Source: a bacterium
GTDB taxonomy: Bacteria > Vulcanimicrobiota > Vulcanimicrobiia > Vulcanimicrobiales > Vulcanimicrobiaceae
DNA: 6,080 nt
Reading direction: 5' to 3'
Assembly (NCBI GenBank): GCA_021807645.1
Contig: JAKBCP010000058.1
Coordinates: forward strand, 1-6,080
The notes beneath the pieces are model-generated. The model ran no database searches and was not told the DNA's origin. It saw only the letters and a list, made by a program, of their open reading frames with translations. Within the stretch, counting starts at the first letter, position 1. Each line of letters starts with the position of its first letter. The translations under genes and the position numbers were made by a program. Positions 1 through 5,148 of this stretch are shown piece by piece.

Positions 1-771
1 ATCGAGCGTCACCGGCAGGTAACGATCGACGCGCGAAACGTCGCGACAGAGCCGCGCTTGCTCGCCGTATTCACGCACCAATGCCTCCCAGCGCGGCTTT
101 CCGGCGAGCGTGGGATCGGCGAGCAACGCATCGAGCGAACCGGCTGCCTGCATCAGCGCGATTGCGGTCTTTTCCCCGATGCCGGGAATACCGGGGAGAT
201 TGTCCGACGGGTCGCCTTTGAGGCCGCGATAATCGGCGAGTTGTTCGGGGGCGAGGCCGTAGCGTTCGTGCACGGCGGCGCGGTCGTAGCGCACCAGATC
301 GGTAACGCTGCGCCGCGTGGCGAGCACCAACGTCGCATCGTCGACGATCTGTAAAAGGTCGTTATCGCCGGTCACCACCAGCGTTTGCGCTCCGGCTTTC
401 TCCGCTTGCGCCGCAAGCGTCGCGATGATGTCGTCGGCCTCGTTCCCCTCGAGTTCGGCGATGGGAATGCCGAAGACGTCGAGCACGCGCCGCACCAACG
501 CGAACTGCGAGCGCAACTCATCGGGCATCGCTTCGCGTTGCGCCTTATATTGCGGCATCATCTCCATGCGATGCGCCGGCAAGCCGCGGTCGAATGCCGC
601 AATCGCGTGGGTCGGGCGCTCGCTGTCGAGAATTTTTACCAGCGTCGTCGTAAAACCATAAGCCGCATTGATCGGCACGCCGCCGGCGGTCGTCAACGGC
701 GGAAGCGCAAAAAACGCGCGATAGACCAGGCCGTACGTGTCAAGGAGGAGTAAGCGACGACCTTCGGCCAT
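1..771 (-). CDS. polA: DNA polymerase I, N-terminal 5'-nuclease part (gene continues past left edge)
   Basis: DNA polymerase I removes RNA primers and fills gaps in replication and excision repair in the cytoplasm. Only the first 257 residues are in the window, and these are the flap/5'-3' exonuclease domain. The visible acidic and basic active-site pattern is that of the family: D11 in LLLLDTYGLVYRAFF, D61 in AAFD, Y75/K76/R79 in YKAQR, E111/D113/D114 in EADD, D136 and D138 in TGDND, and D187/D190 in KGDPSDN. The helix-hairpin-helix follows at about 191-210 (NLPGIPGIGEKTA). It aligns by eye along its length with the E. coli PolA N-terminus. The ATG is chosen because the family motif starts within ten residues and a GAGGTG site lies 7 nt upstream. 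The start overlaps the stop of the upstream secreted-protein gene. Whether the 3'-5' exonuclease and polymerase domains are intact lies outside the window. The family call is very secure; a stand-alone 5'-nuclease is the only alternative. Confidence 0.96.
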   Translation of the reverse strand, partial: MAEGRRLLLLDTYGLVYRAFFALPPLTTAGGVPINAAYGFTTTLVKILDSERPTHAIAAFDRGLPAHRMEMMPQYKAQREAMPDELRSQFALVRRVLDVFGIPIAELEGNEADDIIATLAAQAEKAGAQTLVVTGDNDLLQIVDDATLVLATRRSVTDLVRYDRAAVHERYGLAPEQLADYRGLKGDPSDNLPGIPGIGEKTAIALMQAAGSLDALLADPTLAGKPRWEALVREYGEQARLCRDVSRVDRYLPVTLD

Positions 772-3143
772 CAGTGCACCTCGAGCCGCATCGAACCCGC
801 GATGACGCGCCCGTCGTCGCAGATTTTTAGCACCGAGAGCGTATAGCGGCCGACGTCGGCGGGAAGATGGAACGGCAGTATATCGCTCGCCGACGGCTCG
901 ACGCTCCACGCGACCGTCGACGTATCCGACTGGGCGATCGTGAGATCGCTCGGCGGTAACGCGACACGTTCGAAACCGAGTACCTCGGGATGCTCGCCGG
1001 TCGAATCGACCCACGGATGCCAGGTCGTCTCCGGGGGAGCGCTATTGAGGGTGAGCGTCGCGCCGACCGCAAGCAAGCCCGGCGCATCGTCGAAGAGTGC
1101 GCTTCCCGATGGAACGCCGCGACTGATGCGCAGCACCACGGTTCCGGCACCGTCGGCGAACGGGCCCATCGCGAGCTTTGCGATCGACCCGGGGCGACCA
1201 TCGTCGCCGATCGTTCGTAACGTTGCCTGCGCGGGGCGCCCCGGGGTGTCGAGCGGCAGCGCAATCGTATTCCACGCAATCGCACCGGCGCGCACCATCG
1301 CCGCACCGATCGAGACGGTCCCTAACGCGGTGCGCGCGGTGAACGCGCCGTGCGCGATACCGTTGCCGTCGTCGGCGACATCGGATTGGACACCGAGGGC
1401 GCTCTCCAGCGTAAAGAGCGTATTGCCGCGCGCACCCGGCGAACGCGCGGTAACGCCGATACGCTGGCCTTCCGTGTAACGGGAAGCGGAGAGTGCGAGC
1501 GAGACCGCCGCACTCCCGATCTCTCCGGTATCCTGCGCTTGCGGGACAACGTCGACCTGATCGGCGTCTTTTGCTACGTGGCCATCGCTATCGATCTCGG
1601 CGATAATGAGATTGGTACCGAGATCGGGCATGCTAAATGCTCCGCGAACGAAGCCGTTACTGCCCAACGTCAACACCTGACGCTGCACCGACGCGCCGTG
1701 CGAGAGCGTAACGACGACCTTCGCACCGCGAAGCGGCGCGAGCGTATCGACGTTGTTGGCGTAGATATCGAAACCCAACGGGGTGCCGATCGATTGTCGG
1801 CGATGAAAGGGGCGCACGCGAACGGTGAACGGCGCGGTGGGAACGGTGACGCGCGTCTCGGCGCTTGCCCCGCCGGAGGCAATCGTTACGCCGTAGGTCG
1901 AGGCAAGCCCATCGGTCGGTCGCGGAATGGAGAGATCGGCGGCGCCGTTTGCATCTGTGCGCACCGTCGTTTCCAGCCACTTCGAGATCGCCCACGGCCG
2001 CCGTTTCTCTTCAAAACCGACGACGACGTGCGGCGAGCGAACGATCGTCACGGTTACGGGGAGATCGCGGACCGGGCGACCGTCGCGACGCGCTTCGATG
2101 CGCAGCGGAATATCGGCGTCCGCCGAGCAGCGCCCGTTGCAGACCGAGCGCACGTTCAGCGCGATGCCGTCGGCATCGGCATCGACGTGCAACGTCGCGC
2201 CGGCTACTCCCGACAAACCCTGCGCGAGCACGGCGTAATCGCCGCTGCGCGCGTCGGCGGGTATCGCAACGGTCGTCGAAAACGCACCCGCGCGATCGAG
2301 CGGAACGCGCACGTCGGCGACCGAGACCGGGCCGTTACGCACGCTGACCGTGACGTCGCCGCGCGCCGGCCGCAAAAGCTCGCCGTCGCGCGTGCGCGCG
2401 AAGCCGACGATGCGGACGCTCTCGCCGGCGTGCACGACCGCGCTCTCCAATCGCACGCCGAGGATCTCGGGCGGCAGCGGTGCCTGCGGCAAGAGTGAGA
2501 CGAAAGCGTAGCTGCTGCCCCACTGTCCGAGCGCGAAGACCGGCCACGGCGCGCGATCCCAACGAACGATTCCGCGCGCATCGGTGTAACGCACGACGAA
2601 CCGGCTATTCACGACGAACATCACGCGCATGTGCGGCCGCGGCCTCCCGGTACGCAGATCGGCGGCGTAGATCATCAGTCCGCCGGGCGTCTGTTTTGCG
2701 ATCATCCCGACATCGGTGCGATTGATCCAGACCTGCTCGCCGACACCGCCACGCCGCGCTTCGACGACGTAGAATCCGGCACGCGACCCAAGCGGTACCT
2801 GCACGACGTTGGCCTGAAAGCGATAGCCGCCGGGCGGCGTGAAATTCCAGCGCACGACCGCTTTTCGCCGACCGACATCGATCGCGCGCGGGCGCGAATT
2901 ACTTCCGGCGGTCAACACGTCGCCGGGATCGACGGCGTAGGCCGCAAAGCTCACCGGCGCGCTGGAGTAGGTGTCGAGCCGCACAACGGTCGGCTGCCAC
3001 GGCACGTCGCTATCGTGGGCGAAGAGCGCGAAGTATCCGTCGAGCCGATGCAGATCGACGATCGGGCGGGCCGCCCCGACCGGGGCGAGCGAAAGGATGA
3101 GGAGGGCGCAGGCAAGCCCGAGCGCGCGAAAACGACGTACCAT
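771..3143 (-). CDS. Secreted alpha-2-macroglobulin-like multi-domain protein without thioester domain
   Basis: This is a 790-residue exported protein of unproven function. A signal peptide is clear: RR at 3-4, a hydrophobic core at about 7-20 and likely cleavage after VGA (24) or GAA (25). The rest is a chain of beta-rich domains of about 90-110 residues, roughly 28-140, 142-218, 228-318, 325-435, 438-533, 545-630 and 640-790. Several carry macroglobulin-type signatures: a 'DLRTGRPRP...TDARGIVRWD' unit (162-196), 'VHAGESVRI...RAGAFSTTVAIPADARSGDYAV' (237-305), 'YTEGQRIGVTARSPG' (556-570), and a terminal 'AWSVEPSAS...LPFHLPADVGRYTLSV' (745-771) like the segment just before the thioester domain in A2M proteins. 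No CGEQ/CLEQ thioester motif exists; the length is about half that of bacterial A2Ms (about 1500-1700 residues). C335 and C339 could form a disulfide. No membrane anchor or lipobox is seen after the signal. It is first in an apparent operon with polA. Alternative: a generic Ig-like/invasin-type surface protein. Confidence 0.72.
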   Translation of the reverse strand: MVRRFRALGLACALLILSLAPVGAARPIVDLHRLDGYFALFAHDSDVPWQPTVVRLDTYSSAPVSFAAYAVDPGDVLTAGSNSRPRAIDVGRRKAVVRWNFTPPGGYRFQANVVQVPLGSRAGFYVVEARRGGVGEQVWINRTDVGMIAKQTPGGLMIYAADLRTGRPRPHMRVMFVVNSRFVVRYTDARGIVRWDRAPWPVFALGQWGSSYAFVSLLPQAPLPPEILGVRLESAVVHAGESVRIVGFARTRDGELLRPARGDVTVSVRNGPVSVADVRVPLDRAGAFSTTVAIPADARSGDYAVLAQGLSGVAGATLHVDADADGIALNVRSVCNGRCSADADIPLRIEARRDGRPVRDLPVTVTIVRSPHVVVGFEEKRRPWAISKWLETTVRTDANGAADLSIPRPTDGLASTYGVTIASGGASAETRVTVPTAPFTVRVRPFHRRQSIGTPLGFDIYANNVDTLAPLRGAKVVVTLSHGASVQRQVLTLGSNGFVRGAFSMPDLGTNLIIAEIDSDGHVAKDADQVDVVPQAQDTGEIGSAAVSLALSASRYTEGQRIGVTARSPGARGNTLFTLESALGVQSDVADDGNGIAHGAFTARTALGTVSIGAAMVRAGAIAWNTIALPLDTPGRPAQATLRTIGDDGRPGSIAKLAMGPFADGAGTVVLRISRGVPSGSALFDDAPGLLAVGATLTLNSAPPETTWHPWVDSTGEHPEVLGFERVALPPSDLTIAQSDTSTVAWSVEPSASDILPFHLPADVGRYTLSVLKICDDGRVIAGSMRLEVH
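777..782 (-). promoter_or_regulatory. Shine-Dalgarno site of polA
   Basis: On the minus strand this reads GAGGTG and sits 7 nt before the polA ATG. It lies inside the last codons of the upstream gene, so polA can be translated from the same mRNA. It supports the chosen start. Confidence 0.6.
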
Positions 3144-3203
3144 GAGCAGAGCGCGCTTCGGAGGCGGAACCCCCAGCCCCTACGAATCGTTAACCGCACG
3201 CTC
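3144..3203. promoter_or_regulatory. Divergent intergenic region, probable back-to-back promoters
   Basis: These 60 bp separate the minus-strand macroglobulin-like gene from the plus-strand gene run, so they should hold start signals for both directions. The only AT-rich island is around 3181-3194 (TACGAATCGTTAAC), which includes the palindrome GTTAAC at 3189-3194. It could supply a -10 element to either strand, but no convincing -35/-10 pair is visible. Neither flanking ATG has a clear Shine-Dalgarno site at normal spacing. Exact promoters are not assigned. Confidence 0.35.
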
Positions 3204-3710
3204 ATGAGAATACTCCGCTACCCATTCGCTGCTCTGCTCGCCGTCTCTCTGCTCGGCCTGCCGGTGCTCGCTCCCCTTGCTCGCGCGGCGACGACGCGTC
3301 CTTTGATGACGCCCCGCCCGCCCACGGTTCCCCTTCATACCGAGTTTGTCGTCGAGGTCAACCGGCTCGGGCAGGTCGTCCGCGTCACGCAGAAGCACGG
3401 ATGCAAGGATCTCAACTTCAACGCCCACACGCTCGGCAACGTACTGCAGATGTGGATCCGTCGCCCCGATGGAACCGCCCTGGTCGGCCTCTATCGCGTC
3501 ACCTTCGACTATAACCCGCATACGCGTGCGATCGCGCGGCATGTCGCGCTCGTCCGAGCAGGCGGCAATTGGGGCAACGATCCCGGTGCCGCAAGCCAAA
3601 TGATCGAAGACGCAAAGCGCATGCAGCAGGAGCACGAGCATCCCCATCTTCCGAGTTTGAAGAAGCTCCTTAAACCGACGCCCAAGCCTACGCACCACCC
3701 CGCACGCTAA
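3204..3710 (+). CDS. Small secreted protein with TonB-C-like domain, function unknown
   Basis: This is a 168-residue exported protein. The signal peptide is typical: MRILRY, a hydrophobic core at about 8-25 and an A-R-A cleavage site after residue 28. A proline-rich linker (33-44) follows. Residues 46-103 fit the pattern of a TonB C-terminal domain: a first strand 'FVVEVNRLGQVVRVTQ', a middle 'NAHTLGNVLQMWIRRPDG' like the 'A...aV..W.F.P' helix, then 'LVGLYRVTFDY'. There is one cysteine (C67), so no internal disulfide. The tail (about 141-168) is rich in H, K and P and is probably disordered. The ATG is the first one that gives a signal peptide; open frame further upstream is antisense to the neighbouring gene and has no protein character. 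No Shine-Dalgarno is visible. It heads the five-gene plus-strand run. The TonB-C resemblance is my inference; without the N-terminal TM and Pro-rich spacer of a true TonB it is unlikely to be an energy transducer. Confidence 0.75.
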   Translation: MRILRYPFAALLAVSLLGLPVLAPLARAATTRPLMTPRPPTVPLHTEFVVEVNRLGQVVRVTQKHGCKDLNFNAHTLGNVLQMWIRRPDGTALVGLYRVTFDYNPHTRAIARHVALVRAGGNWGNDPGAASQMIEDAKRMQQEHEHPHLPSLKKLLKPTPKPTHHPAR

Positions 3711-3716
3711 CGCCGC

Positions 3717-3890
3717 ATGGATCGATCGCGCAGCGAGGCCGACCGCGAGCGAAGTTGTGGAACGAAAGATACCTTTCACAGCGAAGCGGAGGCACGCGCG
3801 CACATGTTGATGAACGGTACCGCAGCGATGCTACGAACGTACGAATGCCGCTACTGCGGTTTTCTCCATCTCACCAGCCGTAAGGAGTAA
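3717..3890 (+). CDS. Small zinc-ribbon protein, 57 residues
   Basis: This short gene sits in the 6-bp/3-bp gaps between its neighbours. The product has the look of a widespread small zinc-ribbon family: an early Cys followed by a K (SCGTK, C14), an 'F.SEAEARA' helix (20-28), and a C-terminal YECRYCGFLHLTS with C44, C47 and H51. C14, C44, C47 and H51 would make a four-ligand zinc site; the family usually has a W-H-L/V ending where this one has L-H-L. It is very polar, has no signal peptide and is presumably cytosolic. The role is unknown; a nucleic-acid or protein-binding role is possible but unproven. The start at ATG 3717 keeps C14; no Shine-Dalgarno is visible, so it may depend on translation of the upstream gene, which ends two sense codons earlier in the same frame. 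Its last codons contain the ribosome binding site of the next gene. Confidence 0.72.
   Translation: MDRSRSEADRERSCGTKDTFHSEAEARAHMLMNGTAAMLRTYECRYCGFLHLTSRKE
3882..3887 (+). promoter_or_regulatory. Shine-Dalgarno site deciding the GTG start of the FAH-family gene
   Basis: AAGGAG lies 6 nt before GTG at 3894 and inside the end of the zinc-ribbon gene (Lys-Glu-stop). It is one of the strongest ribosome binding sites in the window and fixes the GTG as start. Confidence 0.8.
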
Positions 3891-3893
3891 TCC

Positions 3894-4739
3894 GTGCGGC
3901 TGATTTCCTTTTTCGACGACGACGGAACGCTGCGCCCCGGCGTCTTGCACGATACGCTCGTCGCCCCGATCGACGCCCCCGATATGCGCGCATTCATCGA
4001 GCTGCCGGCGGAGCGGCGCAACGAGCGCATCGGTCGACCGACGCTCGACGCCGCCGCGCTCGTTTACGGCCCGCCGGTGATTCCGCCGCGCAACGTCTTC
4101 TGCGTCGGGCGCAATTACCTCGAACACGCGTTGGAGGGCGCTCGTGCGGCTGGTCGCGACCTGAAACTGCCCGAGGTCCCGACCTTTTTCACGAAAGCAA
4201 CGACCGCTCTGCTCGGCCCCGACGCCGTGGCGCATTTCGATCCCGCGATCTCGCACGAATACGATTACGAGGCCGAACTCGCGGTGGTGATCGGCTCGCG
4301 CTGTCGCGACGTCGAGGAGAGTCGCGCCTTCGATGTTATTTTCGGCTACACGTGCTGCAACGATCTTACCGCGCGCGATTTGCAGCGCGCGCACGTTCAG
4401 TGGATGAAGGGCAAGAGCCTCGACGAGAGTTGTCCGCTCGGCCCCGCGATCGTCACCGCCGATGAAATCGGCGATCCGCAAGCGCTCGATATCGCGATGT
4501 ATGTCAACGACGTCGAGAAGCAGCACAGCACGACGGCGAAAATGATCTTCTCGATCCCGCGCATTATCGCCGAGCTCTCGCGCGGCATGACGCTGCTTCC
4601 CGGCGACGTCATCGCCACCGGTACCCCCGAAGGGGTCGGTTTCGCCAGAACCCCGCCCGAATTTCTACGCGATGGCGACCTGCTCGAAGTGCGGATCGAA
4701 GGAATCGGCTCGCTGCGCACGCGCATCGCGTTGACGTGA
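3894..4739 (+). CDS. Fumarylacetoacetate hydrolase (FAH) family protein
   Basis: This is a 281-residue cytosolic enzyme of the FAH/acylpyruvase/2-keto-4-pentenoate hydratase-type superfamily. These enzymes use a Mg2+ or Mn2+ ion to cleave or isomerise beta-diketo or keto-acid compounds in aromatic, sugar-acid or oxaloacetate-related metabolism. An N-terminal lobe (1-60) leads into the catalytic fold starting at PPRNVFCVGRNYLEHA (64-79). The family's metal ligands are expected to be E126 and E128 in YDYEAEL and D157 in CNDLTARDLQ. Further conserved pieces are the KGKSLDESCPLGP segment (172-184), the STAKMIFSIPRIIAELS helix (212-229) and the signature GMTLLPGDVIATGTPEGVG (231-249). Length and motif order are complete. 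The start is the GTG preceded by AAGGAG. The gene overlaps the next one by 4 bp (GTGA). The exact substrate cannot be read from the sequence: acylpyruvate, 2,4-diketo-3-deoxy sugar acid or carboxymethyl-hydroxymuconate are all possible, and the neighbours do not help. Confidence 0.93.
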   Translation: MRLISFFDDDGTLRPGVLHDTLVAPIDAPDMRAFIELPAERRNERIGRPTLDAAALVYGPPVIPPRNVFCVGRNYLEHALEGARAAGRDLKLPEVPTFFTKATTALLGPDAVAHFDPAISHEYDYEAELAVVIGSRCRDVEESRAFDVIFGYTCCNDLTARDLQRAHVQWMKGKSLDESCPLGPAIVTADEIGDPQALDIAMYVNDVEKQHSTTAKMIFSIPRIIAELSRGMTLLPGDVIATGTPEGVGFARTPPEFLRDGDLLEVRIEGIGSLRTRIALT

Positions 4740-5116
4740 GCGCACTCTCGCCGGGCATCTCGCTCTCGTTTCTCGCGGCATGCGCGCTGTTGGGAATCGG
4801 CGTGCTCGCGCTCTTCGCGCCGGAGAAGCTCGCGGCCGCCTACGGGCTGCCGGTAAGCGAGGGGAACGCGCTGGGCTTCGTGCGGGCGACGGGGGCACGC
4901 GACGCAATCCTCGCCGCGGCGATCCTCGCCACGGCCCTGCGGCACGACCTCGTCGGGCTTGCGATCTTCGCCGCGCTGGGCTTCCTGCTCTCGGCGTTCG
5001 ATCTCGCAATTGCGTACGCGCACCTACGCCGTCTGCGCCGTGAGTTGCTCGCGCATCTTGGGGGGATCCTCGGTTTTTCGGTGCTCCTTATTATTCTCAT
5101 AGCCGAATTGCGATAG
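4736..5116 (+). CDS. Four-helix integral membrane protein, DUF4267-like
   Basis: This is a 126-residue protein with four likely membrane helices at about 7-28, 55-69, 71-95 and 105-123. The first loop 'FAPEKLAAAYGLPVSEG' (27-43), followed by 'FVRATGARDAILA' (48-60) with a conserved-looking G-x-R-D, matches what I recall of the small DUF4267 family, which has no established function. The second loop between helices 3 and 4 is Arg-rich (HLRRLRREL, 96-104), which by the positive-inside rule would be cytosolic. It starts at GTG within GTGA, overlapping the stop of the FAH gene, and has no clear Shine-Dalgarno, so translational coupling is likely. Its stop codon runs into an AGGAG motif that may serve pntA. 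Its functional link with the FAH enzyme or the transhydrogenase is unknown. Confidence 0.78.
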   Translation: MSALSPGISLSFLAACALLGIGVLALFAPEKLAAAYGLPVSEGNALGFVRATGARDAILAAAILATALRHDLVGLAIFAALGFLLSAFDLAIAYAHLRRLRRELLAHLGGILGFSVLLIILIAELR

Positions 5117-5148
5117 GAGTCGCTGCGCGGGAGCCGTATGCCCCGCAG
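5115..5148 (+). promoter_or_regulatory. Candidate hairpin-bridged ribosome binding site of pntA
   Basis: AGGAG (5115-5119) overlaps the stop of the upstream gene, 29 nt from the pntA ATG, which is too far for a linear Shine-Dalgarno. Between them CTGCG (5123-5127) pairs with CGCAG (5144-5148) and GGG (5129-5131) with CCC (5141-5143). This gives an 8-bp stem with one bulged C (5128) and a 9-nt loop (5132-5140). When folded, only TCG (5120-5122) plus the helix base separates AGGAG from the ATG. Alternatively, the GGGAG at 5129-5133 is hidden in the stem. The pairing is seen directly; the role is inferred. Confidence 0.4.

Noticed and set aside
58..753. Plus-strand frames at 58-354, 317-661 and 385-753
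   Set aside because: All are antisense to polA, which matches its family along the whole stretch.
2127..2141. CNGRC (C335-C339) as a remnant thioester
   Set aside because: There is no Glu-Gln after either Cys and it sits in an early repeat, not at the thioester-domain position; a local disulfide or metal site is more likely.
1350..2498. 382-codon open frame on the plus strand
   Set aside because: It lies wholly antisense to the macroglobulin-like gene. Its protein is Arg/Asp/His-rich without domain logic, as expected for a shadow frame in GC-rich DNA, and it has no ribosome binding site.
3108..3143. Possible lipoprotein cysteine (C12) in the signal peptide of the macroglobulin-like protein
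   Set aside because: The residues before it are G-L-A rather than a canonical lipobox, and it lies too early, before the hydrophobic core ends; a signal peptidase I site fits better.
2631..3203. Upstream in-frame extension of the 168-residue secreted protein
   Set aside because: It is antisense to the signal-peptide end of the large gene, has low-complexity Arg-rich content, and would bury the clear signal peptide that starts at 3204.
3142..3207. 21-codon upstream open frame ending at TGA overlapping the ATG at 3204
   Set aside because: It could be a leader peptide giving ATGA-type coupling, but it has no ribosome binding site and no attenuator-like content; chance is the simpler explanation.
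3180..3803. 207-codon minus-strand frame
   Set aside because: It is antisense to the secreted and zinc-ribbon genes, both of which have better protein character.
3831..4526. 231-codon minus-strand frame
   Set aside because: It is antisense to the FAH-family gene, whose motifs are unmistakable.
5089..5094. TATTAT as a -10 box for pntA
   Set aside because: It encodes part of the last membrane helix, and no -35 element is found at 16-18 bp; the AT-richness is explained by Leu/Ile codons.
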